A DNA stretch of 64,000 bases from Breoghania corrubedonensis (GTDB taxonomy: Bacteria > Pseudomonadota > Alphaproteobacteria > Rhizobiales > Stappiaceae), in NCBI RefSeq assembly GCF_003053845.1, contig NZ_QAYG01000009.1, forward strand, positions 62,001 to 126,000, given 5' to 3'. This document shows positions 19,109 through 28,211 of this stretch, in pieces. Each line of letters opens with the position of its first letter. The first letter of the stretch is position 1. Under the pieces are notes generated by a model. That model worked only from the letters and a program-made list of their open reading frames with translations, was not told the DNA's origin and ran no database searches. The position numbers were made by a program, and so were the translations under genes.

Positions 19109-19981
19109 TCAGCCCGCCAGATGCGGGCGTTTGATGAGGCGCCGCAGTGCCCCGGACGGACCGGCAAGCAACGAGACGCAATAGATCAGGCTGGCGGTCA
19201 GGATGATCGTCGGCCCCGAGGCAAAGCGCAGGTGATAGGAGGCGATCAGCCCGATGAAGCCGGAGAACGCGGCGGTCACGGCCGCCACGACGACCATTCC
19301 CGGCAGAGTGCGCGCCCAGAGCTGCGAAACGGCGGCGGGAAGCATCATCATGCCGACAGCCATCAGCGTGCCGAGAGTCTGAAACCCGGCGACCAGATTG
19401 ATCACGACGAGGAACAGGAACACGAGGTGGTAGAGCGGCCCCCGTCCGCCCACGGCCCTGAGAAAGCCGGGATCGAAGCACTCCGCCACCAGCGGCCGGT
19501 AGACGAGCGCCAGCGTGATCAGGGTTACCGACGTGATGATGCCGACCAGCGTCAGGGCTTCGGGATCAATGGCAAGGATCGTGCCGAAAAGCACATGCAG
19601 GAGGTCGATGTTCGAGCCGCGCAGCGAGACGATCAGCACACCAAGCGCCAGCGACGTCAGGTAGAACGAGGCAAAGCTGGCGTCTTCCTTGAGGTTGGTG
19701 GTGCGGCTGACGAGCCCGGAAAGCAGCGCGACACTCAGACCCGCAATGAGCCCGCCGAGCCCCATGGCGGGAAGCGACAGGCCGCCGGCGATCAGAAACC
19801 CGATCGCCGCGCCCGGCAGCACCGCGTGGCTCAGCGCATCGCCGGCAAGGCTCATGCGCCGCAGCATCAGCAGAACACCGACAGGCCCCGCCCCCAGTCC
19901 GAGCGCGAGAGAGGCGACCAGCGCGCGGCGCATGAAGCCGTAATTGACGAAAGGCTCCACGAGCCAGACATAGAGGCTCAT
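19109..19981 (-). CDS. Zinc ABC transporter permease (AztB/ZnuB type)
   Basis: A 290-residue integral membrane protein of the ABC-3 metal permease family with about eight hydrophobic segments. Conserved stretches are GDALSHAVLPGAAIGFL, which contacts the ATPase, and TLGTLMAVGMMMLPAAVSQLWAR. The ATG at 19981 overlaps the stop of the ATPase gene (ATGA), and the substrate-binding gene starts 18 bp after its end. It forms the membrane channel of the zinc importer. Confidence 0.93.
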   Translation of the reverse strand: MSLYVWLVEPFVNYGFMRRALVASLALGLGAGPVGVLLMLRRMSLAGDALSHAVLPGAAIGFLIAGGLSLPAMGLGGLIAGLSVALLSGLVSRTTNLKEDASFASFYLTSLALGVLIVSLRGSNIDLLHVLFGTILAIDPEALTLVGIITSVTLITLALVYRPLVAECFDPGFLRAVGGRGPLYHLVFLFLVVINLVAGFQTLGTLMAVGMMMLPAAVSQLWARTLPGMVVVAAVTAAFSGFIGLIASYHLRFASGPTIILTASLIYCVSLLAGPSGALRRLIKRPHLAG

Positions 19982-20733
19982 GCCGCCGCCTCCCTGGCGA
20001 CGACGCAAGGCGCGGCGTCATCATCCCATTTTTCCGCCATGGCACGCGCACGCAGCAGGTTTTCCGGCGAAAGCGCGGTTTCGGTGTCGCCCCAGGCGAT
20101 CGCCTCGCGCGCCAGCAGCAGCGCCGAGGGGAAATGGGCCCGCACCTGATCGAAATCGTGCAGGACGGCGATCACGGTTCGCCCCTCGCCATGCCAGCGC
20201 CGGATCAGCCGCAGGAGATCGCCGGTGGTGCGTTCGTCGATCGCGGTGAATGGCTCGTCCAGAACGATCACGCGGGCATCCTGCAGCAACAGCCGCGCGA
20301 AAAGCACGCGCTGGAACTGCCCGGCGGACAGCGCGCCGATATGCCGGTGCTCGAAGCCTTCAAGGCCGACCGCGGAGAGTGCGCGGCGCGCGGTCCCGGC
20401 CAGATCGCGCCCCACGCCGCCGAAAGCACCGGTGCGGTGCCAGCCGCCCAGCAACACCGTGTCGGCAACCGTCAGCGGGAAATGCCGGTCGATATCGGCC
20501 GCCTGCGGCAGATACCCGAAGTCGCGACCGCGAAGACCTCCACGGTCGACATGACCTTCGGCTTGCGAAAGCTCGCCCATCAGCGTCTTCAGCAAGGTCG
20601 ACTTGCCCGCGCCGTTCGGGCCGGCGACAGCCGTCAGGCTGCCGGGCGCGAAGGCGCCGGATACGTGGTGGATCGCCGGGTGCCGGTTATAGGCAACCGT
20701 CACGTCGTCAAAGCGGATTGCAGGAAGGCTCAT
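19978..20733 (-). CDS. Zinc ABC transporter ATP-binding protein (AztA/ZnuC type)
   Basis: A 251-residue ABC ATPase: Walker A GPNGAGKST, Q-loop LPQAADIDRHFP, signature LSAGQFQRVLFAR, Walker B VIVLDEPFTAID and switch His in VLHDFDQV. These match the metal cluster of ABC importers. The start ATG (20733) overlaps by 4 bp the stop of a 45-codon membrane ORF upstream, so translation is probably coupled. The gene order ATPase, permease, binding protein is that of aztABC in Paracoccus. A perfect Zur-type palindrome precedes the operon. Confidence 0.94.
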   Translation of the reverse strand: MSLPAIRFDDVTVAYNRHPAIHHVSGAFAPGSLTAVAGPNGAGKSTLLKTLMGELSQAEGHVDRGGLRGRDFGYLPQAADIDRHFPLTVADTVLLGGWHRTGAFGGVGRDLAGTARRALSAVGLEGFEHRHIGALSAGQFQRVLFARLLLQDARVIVLDEPFTAIDERTTGDLLRLIRRWHGEGRTVIAVLHDFDQVRAHFPSALLLAREAIAWGDTETALSPENLLRARAMAEKWDDDAAPCVVAREAAA

Positions 20734-20867
20734 GGCAAGGCCACAGCCCAGGCGACCGCCAGCCATAGGGCGGCGAGAACGGCGAAAACGCCCAAACACC
20801 GGCGCCAGGCCGGCTGCGCGATCAAGGACGCACGGAAGGGATCACGATTGGTCACGGGGAAATCCAT
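20730..20867 (-). CDS. Small membrane protein at the head of the zinc transporter operon
   Basis: A 45-residue ORF. About 23 polar N-terminal residues (MDFPVTNRDPFR start) precede one strong transmembrane segment (residues 26-44, LGVFAVLAALWLAVAWAVA). It starts 23 bp downstream of the Zur-type palindrome, and its TGA overlaps the ATPase ATG in the same ATGA arrangement as between the next two genes. That placement argues for a real, co-regulated gene. The ribosome site is weak (GGGGC). I recognise no family. It could be an accessory subunit of the importer or a coupling leader. Confidence 0.65.
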   Translation of the reverse strand: MDFPVTNRDPFRASLIAQPAWRRCLGVFAVLAALWLAVAWAVALP

Positions 20868-20889
20868 CTATTTGCCCCGTCGTTGTATA

Positions 20890-20909
20890 TGTAATGTTAT
20901 AACATTACA
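20890..20909. promoter_or_regulatory. Zur box
   Basis: The perfect 20-bp palindrome TGTAATGTTATAACATTACA. The core TGTTATAACA is the consensus I know for alphaproteobacterial Zur (zinc-Fur) operators. It sits 22 bp upstream of the small membrane ORF and 156 bp upstream of the ATPase start. Zinc-dependent repression of the whole operon is inferred. Confidence 0.92.
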
Positions 20910-21031
20910 ACTCTCGTCGACATACGCTTCCGCCCCTGTGGACAGCCACTGCAGCAGCGAGGGACTCCAAACCGGGTTAGACCTGCCCCACGATGCCCGA
21001 AATCCCTCCGCCATCGCCGGCGCGCGCAAAC

Positions 21032-21061
21032 GAAAAGAGCCGGACCCGGTTTCCCGGATCC
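21032..21061 (-). terminator. Probable terminator of degP
   Basis: On the minus strand GGATCCGG and CCGGGTCC (one wobble) pair around GAAA, followed by GGCTCTTTTCG. A second perfect hairpin, TCGGCGGC/GCCGCCGA (21090-21112), lies between it and the degP stop codon at 21125 but lacks a T run. Confidence 0.6.
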
Positions 21062-21124
21062 AGCCCTGTCCTATTGCCGTATCGAACGGTCGGCGGCGAA
21101 AAGTGCCGCCGAAACGCCCTTTGC

Positions 21125-22639
21125 CTATTCGGCCTCTGTACGCACCGCGACGAAGCGCAGCTCGCCGTTGGGGTTGGAAAGCAGCAGCAGCGCGGTGCGG
21201 CGGCCTTCCTTCTTGAGGTTGGCGATCTGCTTGGCGACGTCTTCGGGCTTTTCAACCGGCTCCTGCGCCACCTCCACGATGACGTCACCGGCGACCACGC
21301 GCTTTTCTTCCGCCGCGCTACCGCTCTCCACGCCGTCGACCAGCACGCCCTTCACGTCCTCGCCGATCTTGTATTTCTCGCGGCCCGCGTCATCGAGCGC
21401 GGAAAGCTGCATGCCGAGCACGCTCGTCACCGCAGGCTGAACCTCGCCCTTGTCGGTACCGTCATCAGCCGCCGAGGCGTCTTCTTCGCTCTCCTTGAGC
21501 AGACCGACCGTCACCTTGAGGTCCTTCTCCTTGCCCTTGCGCAGCAGGACGACGTCGACCTCCTTGCCGATCTGCGTATCGGCGACGATGCGCGGCAGTT
21601 CGCGCATTTCCGGCACGTCCTTGCCGTCAAACGACACGATGACGTCGCCGGGCTCGATCCCGGCGACACCTGCGGGCCCCGCATCGTCCACACCGGCCAC
21701 CAGCGCGCCGCGTGCCCGGTCCATGCCGAGGCTCTCGGCGATTTCGTCAGTCACCTGCTGGATGCGAACGCCGAGCCAGCCCCGCCGCGTCTCGCCGAAC
21801 TGCTGGAGCTGCGCGATGACGTGCTGGGCGGTATCGGAAGGAATCGCGAAGCCGATGCCGATCGAGCCGCCGGACGGCGAGATGATCGCGGTGTTGATGC
21901 CGATCACGTTGCCATGCATGTCGAACAGCGGGCCGCCGGAGTTGCCCCGGTTGATCGCCGCATCCGTCTGGATGAAGTTGTCATAGGGGCCGGAATTGAT
22001 GTCGCGGTTGCGCGCCGACACGATGCCGACGGTCACCGTGCCGCCAAGGCCGAACGGATTGCCGATGGCCATCACCCAGTCGCCCACGCGCGACTTGTCG
22101 GAATCGCCGAAGGAAACCGCCTTCAGCTCCTTTTCCGGCTCCACCTTCAGAACGGCGAGATCGGTTTTCTTGTCGCTGCCGATCAGCTTCGCGGTGAGCT
22201 TGGTGCCGTCATTGAAGTTGGCGGTGATCTCGTCGGCACCCTCGATCACATGGTTGTTCGTGATGATGATGCCCTTCTTGCCGTCGATCACGAAGCCGGA
22301 GCCCAGCGACTGCACGCGGCGGGGCTGATCCTGATCCTTGTTCTGACGGTTGAAGAACTCGTCGAAGAACTCCTGGAAGGGCGAGCCTTCGGGAAGCTGC
22401 GGCATCGGCACCGAGCGTCGGGCCGCCACCGTCTGCGTAGTGGAGATATTGACCACCGCATCGAGCAGATTTTCAGCCAGATCTGCGACGGAGGCCGGCC
22501 CGTAGGTGGGCACGCTCGCAGGCGTCTTCGTGGCGTCCTGCGCACAAGCACCGGCTGCCAGGCTCGCCCCCATGGCAAGCGCCATCAGCGCGGCGAGCGA
22601 ATTGCGGGGCATGAATCCGGTGCGGACGTTCAAGGCCAT
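21125..22639 (-). CDS. degP: DegP/HtrA-family periplasmic serine protease
   Basis: A 504-residue protease-chaperone of the envelope. The signal sequence is about residues 10-33. The trypsin-like domain has the triad H130 (TNNHVIEG), D160 (KKTDLAVL) and S234 (GNSGGPLF). Two PDZ domains follow (about 295-390 and 410-500). An acidic linker (SEEDASAADDGTDKGE) separates them. ATG 22639 is preceded by GGAGAC. It closes the hflK-hflC-DUF2065-degP cluster, which is conserved in Rhizobiales and groups membrane-protein quality control. Confidence 0.95.
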   Translation of the reverse strand: MALNVRTGFMPRNSLAALMALAMGASLAAGACAQDATKTPASVPTYGPASVADLAENLLDAVVNISTTQTVAARRSVPMPQLPEGSPFQEFFDEFFNRQNKDQDQPRRVQSLGSGFVIDGKKGIIITNNHVIEGADEITANFNDGTKLTAKLIGSDKKTDLAVLKVEPEKELKAVSFGDSDKSRVGDWVMAIGNPFGLGGTVTVGIVSARNRDINSGPYDNFIQTDAAINRGNSGGPLFDMHGNVIGINTAIISPSGGSIGIGFAIPSDTAQHVIAQLQQFGETRRGWLGVRIQQVTDEIAESLGMDRARGALVAGVDDAGPAGVAGIEPGDVIVSFDGKDVPEMRELPRIVADTQIGKEVDVVLLRKGKEKDLKVTVGLLKESEEDASAADDGTDKGEVQPAVTSVLGMQLSALDDAGREKYKIGEDVKGVLVDGVESGSAAEEKRVVAGDVIVEVAQEPVEKPEDVAKQIANLKKEGRRTALLLLSNPNGELRFVAVRTEAE

Positions 22640-22882
22640 AGGCCGGTCTCCTATCCACTGGGGTGTTGTGCCGGTGAAGGCATCTGTTTTCGTGGCCGAA
22701 GCGGCGTCTCCGGCACCGGCCGCCGGGCAGGCAATCGGGCCAACGGGCCGACCGGTAGCCGACGACAGTATGAAAGTGTGTAACGCAATGAAACCCGAAT
22801 TGAGGCCGAAAATCGACCTTGGCGAACTTGCCAATCCAACCCCGGGCCACAAACGCCGTCGCCCGGCCCCGCGCCCGGCCTT

Positions 22883-23068
22883 TCAGCCGCGTACGAGCCA
22901 GACGATGAAGACGCCAATGGCCAGCGCGGCAAGGCCGGCAAGCCGCAGGATCTGCTCAGGCGCGCTCTGCGCCTGAGCCATCATTCGCTTCAAGGCACCG
23001 GGCAGGAGCGCATAGAGGGTGCCCTCTATGGCGAGCACCAGCCCGATCGCCGTTATGAAGTCGTGCAT
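22883..23068 (-). CDS. DUF2065 small membrane protein
   Basis: A 61-residue protein with two hydrophobic segments (residues 4-22 and 40-59) separated by GALKRMMAQAQSAPEQILR. This is the DUF2065 family, small proteins of unknown function typically placed directly after hflC, as here (10 bp gap). Gene order suggests a role with the HflKC membrane complex, but no activity is known. Confidence 0.85.
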   Translation of the reverse strand: MHDFITAIGLVLAIEGTLYALLPGALKRMMAQAQSAPEQILRLAGLAALAIGVFIVWLVRG

Positions 23069-23078
23069 CCGCCGCCGA

Positions 23079-24020
23079 TCACTGCGTGCCGGCGGGGGAC
23101 GAAGGTACGGACGGCGCGCGCTTGGAAGCCCCCACGCCGGACGCAACCCCGCCAGGACCCTGCGGGCCGAGGAAGTAGCGGAAGAAGTCCGAGTCCGGTG
23201 AGATCACCATCCGCGTGTCCTTCGAGCTCATGCCCGTCAGATAGGCCTGCATGGAACGGTAGAACGCGAAGAACTCTGGATCCTTGGAATAAGCCTCGGC
23301 GAAGATACGGTTACGTTCCGCATCGCCGTCACCCCGGATCTTTTCCGCATCACGCCTGGCCTCGGCCACGATAACCGTGGCATCGCGGTCAGCGCGCGAC
23401 TTGATGCGGCGAGACTGTTCCTCACCCTGGGCGCGGATCTCGGTCGCCTCACGTTGACGTTCGGTCTGCATGCGGCGGAAGACCGCCTGGCTGTTGGCGT
23501 CCGGCAGATCGGCGCGCCGGATCTTCACGTCCACCACGGTCACGCCGATCTCGGCCGAGCGGCGGTCGATATCCTTGCGGATCGCCTCCATCAGCTGAGC
23601 ACGACGGTCACGCACCACATCGGTGAAGGAAGAGCGGCCCAGTTCCGAACGCAACGACGCGTCGAGGAACGTGGAGAGGCGCAGATCCGCCTCGCGCACA
23701 TTGTTCACCGTCTGGAAGAACAGCACCGGGTTCTCGATCCGGTAGCGCGCGAAGGCATCGACGACGAGACGCTTCTTGTCCGCCGCGATCACTTCCTTGG
23801 GCTCCATGTTCAGATCGAGAACACGCTTGTCGAGAAACACCACGTTCTGGATGAACGGGATCTTCACATAAAGGCCGGGGTCCTTGGCCGTGCGACGGAT
23901 TTCACCGAACTGCAGGACCAGTGCCTGTTGCGTCGGGTTCACCACGAAGAACGACATGTAGGCGAGGACCGCCAGCACCACCAGGACGATGGCGACGAAG
24001 CCGAAAAGACCGTTTTTCAT
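23079..24020 (-). CDS. hflC: HflC, SPFH-domain membrane protein
   Basis: A 313-residue inner-membrane protein with one N-terminal anchor (FVAIVLVVLAVLAYMSFFVV) and an SPFH/band-7 domain (YVKIPFIQNVVFLDKRVLDLN). A charged helical region ends in a Ser/Pro/Ala-rich tail. With HflK it forms the large assembly that encloses and modulates the FtsH protease. Its ATG overlaps the hflK stop (ATGA), giving coupled, equimolar translation. The adjacent DUF2065 gene follows after 10 bp. Confidence 0.96.
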   Translation of the reverse strand: MKNGLFGFVAIVLVVLAVLAYMSFFVVNPTQQALVLQFGEIRRTAKDPGLYVKIPFIQNVVFLDKRVLDLNMEPKEVIAADKKRLVVDAFARYRIENPVLFFQTVNNVREADLRLSTFLDASLRSELGRSSFTDVVRDRRAQLMEAIRKDIDRRSAEIGVTVVDVKIRRADLPDANSQAVFRRMQTERQREATEIRAQGEEQSRRIKSRADRDATVIVAEARRDAEKIRGDGDAERNRIFAEAYSKDPEFFAFYRSMQAYLTGMSSKDTRMVISPDSDFFRYFLGPQGPGGVASGVGASKRAPSVPSSPAGTQ

Positions 24021-25198
24021 CAGTTGCCTCCCGCACCAGAGGCGCTTCCGGTGGTACTGCGGCCCGTCTGCCCCAGCTTGTCAAGCGGCAGATAGGGCAC
24101 GACGCCGTTGCCGTTCTTGTCGTCGACGATGATCTTGTCGGTATCGCGGAACACCTTCTCGATCGTCTCCAGATAGATGCGTTCGCGCGTCACGTCCGGC
24201 GCCTTTTCGTACTGCTCGTACACCTTGAGGAAGCGGTTGGCCTGACCTTCCGCCTCCGCGATCGTCTGATCGCGATAGCCGTTGGCCTTTTCCAGCACCT
24301 GCGCCGCCTCGCCTCGCGCCTCGGGCACGATCTTGTTGGCGTAGGCCTGCGCCTCGTTCTGGATGCGCTCCTGGTCTGCGCGCGCGGCCTGAACGTCGCG
24401 GAACGCGTCGATCACCTGGGTCGGCGGATCGACCTTCTGCATCTGCACGTTGGTGACGTCGATGCCGGCCTTGTAGCTGTCCAGCGTCGTCTGCATCAGC
24501 TTCAGCACCGCCTGCTGGATCGGTGCGCGGTTCTCAGTCAGGATATCGTCGATCTTGCCCGCACCGACGGCCTCGCGCATGGCGCTTTCCGCCACCGCCT
24601 TCACCGTGCCTTCCGGATCCTCGATATTGAAGAGATAGGCGACCGCATCCTTGATGCGCCACTGCACCTTGTAGTTCACGTCGACGATGTTCTCGTCGCC
24701 CGTGAGCATCATGCTTTCCTGCGGCACGTCGTTGGAGGACACGCCGCGCGAGGTGACGTAGTCCTGCGTCCCCACGTTGGTTTCGCGCAGACGCGTCACC
24801 GCGGGCGTGTAGACCGTTCCGATCGGATAGGGCCAATTGTAGTTCAGGCCCGGCTGCGTGCGCGCGGCGACCTGGCCGAAAACGAGTTCCACGCCCAGTT
24901 CGTCCTGCTCGACACGATAGAAACCGGTGAGAAGCCACACCGCCACCGCGATGATCACCGCCAGAAGGATGCCCTTGGCGCCGAGATTGCCGCCACCGCC
25001 GGGGAGAACCGTGCGCAGGCGATCCTGGCTGCGCTTGAGGAGTTCCTCAAGATCGGGCGGATTTCCGCCGCCACCACCGCCGCCGCGCTGCGGACCGCCG
25101 CCCCAAGGGCCACCCTGGTTTCCGCCGCCGCCGTTCCCCCAGGGCCCGCCGCTGCCGCCTTTCCAGCCGCCGCCCCCGCTCTGGTTACTCCAAGGCAT
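24020..25198 (-). CDS. hflK: HflK, SPFH-domain membrane protein
   Basis: A 392-residue partner of HflC. A long Gly/Pro/Trp/Asn-rich N-terminus (about 1-60, repeated GGGG and GGP stretches) is typical of HflK. One transmembrane segment (ILLAVIIAVAVWLLTGFY) and an SPFH domain (AVRWRIKDAVAYLFNIED-like) follow. The start is ATG 25198; an adjacent TTG would add one residue. It begins 297 bp after folA, so this gene probably has its own promoter in the gap. Confidence 0.95.
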   Translation of the reverse strand: MPWSNQSGGGGWKGGSGGPWGNGGGGNQGGPWGGGPQRGGGGGGGNPPDLEELLKRSQDRLRTVLPGGGGNLGAKGILLAVIIAVAVWLLTGFYRVEQDELGVELVFGQVAARTQPGLNYNWPYPIGTVYTPAVTRLRETNVGTQDYVTSRGVSSNDVPQESMMLTGDENIVDVNYKVQWRIKDAVAYLFNIEDPEGTVKAVAESAMREAVGAGKIDDILTENRAPIQQAVLKLMQTTLDSYKAGIDVTNVQMQKVDPPTQVIDAFRDVQAARADQERIQNEAQAYANKIVPEARGEAAQVLEKANGYRDQTIAEAEGQANRFLKVYEQYEKAPDVTRERIYLETIEKVFRDTDKIIVDDKNGNGVVPYLPLDKLGQTGRSTTGSASGAGGN

Positions 25199-25494
25199 CA
25201 AGACATCCTTTGTCGCCGGTCCTCACCGCTCCTCACGATGAACGCCGCAAGTGGCCGGAACCGTGGTCCATAGTGTCAAAAACTCCGTTGCGGCGGTTAT
25301 AGGCGAGATAGCCGCACCTTTCAACGAACGCACGCTTGGAGTTCCCCGCAACCTTTGGCCACAGAATCCTGAGGCCAAAGGCTCCCGTGCAAGTGGGGTC
25401 TTGCAGCACGAATTCAACTACCGAAAAACAAGGAAACGCGAAGGTCGCACCCTCGCACGACACCTCGCCCCTTTGCTCGCCGGCAAAGGTCCCG

Positions 25495-26007
25495 TCACCC
25501 GCCCCTGTGATACGTCACGAAGCTGGTCTCGGCGCTGTCACCCTCTGCACGGACGCAAGCCTCCCGCGAGACTTCCCGCCAGCTTGCCGGATCGATTTCG
25601 GGAAAGCGCGTATCGCCGGGCGGGCGTGCATGAACCTGTGTGATGTAAAGCCGGTCCGCCGTCGCAATCGCTTCCGCGTAAAGCGCCCCGCCCCCGATCA
25701 CCATCACCTCCCCCACCCCAAGCTCGGCGGCAAGCTCACGCGCCAGCTCGAGCCCGGCCTCCAGCGACGAAACGACCCGGATGCCCTGCGCGGCGAAGTC
25801 CGGGTTGCGCGTGACGACGATGTTCGGCCTGCCGGGCAGCGGCCGGCCGATCGATTCGAAGGTCTTGCGCCCCATCACGATGGGCTTGCCGAGTGTCAGC
25901 GCCTTGAACCGCTTGAGGTCCGAGGTGAGCTTCCACGGCATGTCGTTGTCGCGGCCGATGACGCCATTTTCCGCGACGGCCGCGATAAGGGAGATATGAA
26001 CGCTCAT
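25495..26007 (-). CDS. folA: Dihydrofolate reductase
   Basis: A 170-residue DHFR that regenerates tetrahydrofolate after thymidylate synthesis. Motifs are ISLIAAVAENGVIG, the active-site acid and Trp in DNDMPWKL, GRKTFESIGRPLPGRPNIVVTR, and EVMVIGGGALYAEAI. The ATG overlaps the stop of the upstream FAD oxidoreductase gene (ATGA), so it is probably co-translated from the thyA operon. A short hairpin without a T run (CCTTTGC/GCAAAGG, 25470-25489) follows the stop codon. Confidence 0.96.
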   Translation of the reverse strand: MSVHISLIAAVAENGVIGRDNDMPWKLTSDLKRFKALTLGKPIVMGRKTFESIGRPLPGRPNIVVTRNPDFAAQGIRVVSSLEAGLELARELAAELGVGEVMVIGGGALYAEAIATADRLYITQVHARPPGDTRFPEIDPASWREVSREACVRAEGDSAETSFVTYHRGG

Positions 26008-27122
26008 TGCGCCTTTCCGTATCCAAGCAGGTGCGCGACGTGATCGGCGATCGCGAGCGAAGACGTCAGTCCCGGCGATTCGATGCCGAAAAGGCTGACA
26101 AGGCCCGCCACGCCATGCGTCTCGGGGCCATGAATGACAAAGTCTCGGGCGGGCTCGCCACGCGTCGTGAGCTTCGGGCGGATGCCCGCATAGTCCGGCG
26201 CAAGCGCCCCGTCGGGAAGCCCCGGCCAGTAGCTGCGCACGGCATCGTAAAAGGTCTCGGCGCGCGCCGGATCCACATCCAGAGTTGCGGGTGCGTCCCA
26301 GTCCACGTCGGGCCCGAACTTGATCCGGCCGGAAAGATCGAGCGTGGCATGCGTGCCCAGCCCGCCATGCACCGGAACCGGATAGATCAGATGCTCGAAC
26401 GGCGACTTGCCGCTCAGCGCGAAATAATTGCCCTTGATGCGGTGGATCGGCGGGATCTCATCGGCCGGGTAGCCGTCAAGCCGCGCGGCGGCGTCCTGCG
26501 CACCAAGCCCCGCCGCGATCACCACCTCTTCGGCCAGGAGGCTCATCGGCGCATCGCCGCCGACTTCCAACGCGATGCCGTCTTCGCCGACCCGCCCCTC
26601 CTGAAGCGGCGCATTGAACGCGACCATCGCGCCGGCTTCCTCCGCATCCCCCTGCAACGCCAGCATCAGTCCGTGCGCATCGACGATACCGGTGGAGGGC
26701 GACAGGATCGCCCCGGTGCAGGCCAGATGCGGCTCCATCTCGCACGCCTCTTCGGCCGAAAGAAGCCGCAGATCGTCGACGCCGTTGATCCGCGCACGTT
26801 CCATGATGCCCGAAAGCCGCGAGAGCTGCTCCGCATCGCTTGCGACGATCAGCTTGCCGGTCTTCTTGTGGGCGACGCTGTGTCTTTCCAGATAGGGATA
26901 GAGCTTCTTGCGGCCGGCGACGCAGAGCCGCGTCTTCAGCCAGTCCGTGTCATAATAGATCCCGGCATGGATCACTTCCGAATTGCGCGAAGAGATCTCC
27001 GACCCGATCAGCCCGTGCCGTTCCAGAACGATGACCTCGCGCCCGGCCTGTGCCAGCGCGCGGGCAACCGCCAGCCCGACGACGCCCGCGCCGACGATGA
27101 CGGTTTGCACACATTCCCCCAT
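26004..27122 (-). CDS. FAD-dependent oxidoreductase, L-2-hydroxyglutarate-oxidase-like
   Basis: A 372-residue flavoprotein of the DAO family. The N-terminal dinucleotide motif is VIVGAGVVGLAVARALA, followed by ISSRNSEVIHAGIYY. Later motifs are ILSPSTGIVDAHGLM, VIAAGLGAQD, RIKGNYF and VPVHGGLGTHATLDLSG, which resemble L-2-hydroxyglutarate dehydrogenase (LhgO/L2HGDH). It lies between thyA (32 bp upstream) and folA (4-bp overlap), although no folate role is known for this family. The substrate is inferred from motif likeness only. Confidence 0.85.
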   Translation of the reverse strand: MGECVQTVIVGAGVVGLAVARALAQAGREVIVLERHGLIGSEISSRNSEVIHAGIYYDTDWLKTRLCVAGRKKLYPYLERHSVAHKKTGKLIVASDAEQLSRLSGIMERARINGVDDLRLLSAEEACEMEPHLACTGAILSPSTGIVDAHGLMLALQGDAEEAGAMVAFNAPLQEGRVGEDGIALEVGGDAPMSLLAEEVVIAAGLGAQDAAARLDGYPADEIPPIHRIKGNYFALSGKSPFEHLIYPVPVHGGLGTHATLDLSGRIKFGPDVDWDAPATLDVDPARAETFYDAVRSYWPGLPDGALAPDYAGIRPKLTTRGEPARDFVIHGPETHGVAGLVSLFGIESPGLTSSLAIADHVAHLLGYGKAQ

Positions 27123-27154
27123 GGCAAGCCCCCTCCCTGCTTTTTGAATGTCGC

Positions 27155-27949
27155 CTAAATCGCGACCGGTGCCTTGATGTGCGGATGCGGATCGTAGCCT
27201 TCCAGCTGGAAATCCTCGAAGGAAAAGCCGAACAGATCGCTCACCTGCGGGTTCAGCACCATCTGCGGCAACGGCCGCGGATCGCGCGAAAGCTGAAGTC
27301 GGGCCTGCTCCAGATGGTTGGAGTAGAGATGCGCATCGCCGAGCGTGTGGATGAAATCGCCAGGCTCAAGCCCGGTGGCGCGTGCCATAATCAGCGTCAG
27401 CAGCGCATAGGAGGCGATGTTGAACGGCACGCCGAGGAAGACGTCGGCGGAGCGCTGGTAGAGCTGGCAGGAAAGCTTGCCGTCGGCGACATAGAACTGG
27501 AAGAGGCAGTGGCACGGCGCCAGCGCCATCTTCGGCAGATCGACCGGGTTCCAGGCGGAAACGACAAGCCGCCGGCTGTCCGGGTTGCGGCGGATTTCGG
27601 CGAGCACATCGCCGATCTGGTCGACGGCACCACCGTCGGGCGCGGGCCAGGATCGCCACTGCCGGCCATAGACCGGGCCCAGATCGCCGTTCTCGTCCGC
27701 CCATTCGTCCCAGATGGAGACGCCGTTTTCCTTCAGATAGGCGATGTTGGTGTCGCCCTTGAGGAACCACAGGAGCTCGTGGATGATCGAGCGCAGATGC
27801 AGCTTCTTGGTGGTGACCAGCGGAAACCCGTCCGCCAGGTCGAAACGCATCTGATGCCCGAAGACGGACCGCGTGCCGGTGCCCGTCCGGTCGGTCTTGA
27901 CGGATCCGTCCTCGAGGATCCGCCGCATCAGGTCCAGATATTGCCGCAT
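27155..27949 (-). CDS. thyA: Thymidylate synthase
   Basis: A 264-residue enzyme, the same length as E. coli ThyA, methylating dUMP with methylene-tetrahydrofolate. The catalytic Cys146 is in [12 protein letters not shown]. Other invariant stretches are [36 protein letters not shown] and [16 protein letters not shown]. It appears to head a thyA, FAD-oxidoreductase, folA transcription unit. An in-frame upstream extension to 28102 has no homology. The 262 bp between its start and the tmRNA gene hold the divergent promoters. Confidence 0.97.
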   Translation of the reverse strand: MRQYLDLMRRILEDGSVKTDRTGTGTRSVFGHQMRFDLADGFPLVTTKKLHLRSIIHELLWFLKGDTNIAYLKENGVSIWDEWADENGDLGPVYGRQWRSWPAPDGGAVDQIGDVLAEIRRNPDSRRLVVSAWNPVDLPKMALAPCHCLFQFYVADGKLSCQLYQRSADVFLGVPFNIASYALLTLIMARATGLEPGDFIHTLGDAHLYSNHLEQARLQLSRDPRPLPQMVLNPQVSDLFGFSFEDFQLEGYDPHPHIKAPVAI

Positions 27950-28177
27950 GGAGACTGCTTTCCGATTCGTTGGAGGCAAAGAGTCGGAGCCAGCGCGCGC
28001 CAAGGCAAGGGAAACCGGAAATCGTCCGCGCTTTCCCCAGATACGGTGACAACCGCACCGCGCAGGTGCGGCTCGTTCGCGCTGCGCGGTGCAAGGTCTC
28101 ATGCTTCGAGACGGCGCAACGCCATGCGGGAAACGACAACCATCCCCAGTTACGTAAATTCCGTGACCGTCACACTC

Positions 28178-28206
28178 TTTTCATTCCGCTCGCCCCTCCC
28201 TATATT
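28178..28206 (+). promoter_or_regulatory. Promoter of the tmRNA gene
   Basis: TATATT at 28201-28206 is a good -10 box, with TTTTCA at 28178-28183 as a weak -35 at 17-bp spacing. It would place the transcript start near 28212, at the first base of the folded acceptor piece. Confidence 0.55.
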
Positions 28207-28211
28207 CGGTT

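Noticed and set aside
25202-25494. Possible gene between folA and hflK
   Set aside because: Short frames on both strands lack ribosome sites and homology; the gap fits a promoter region for hflK.
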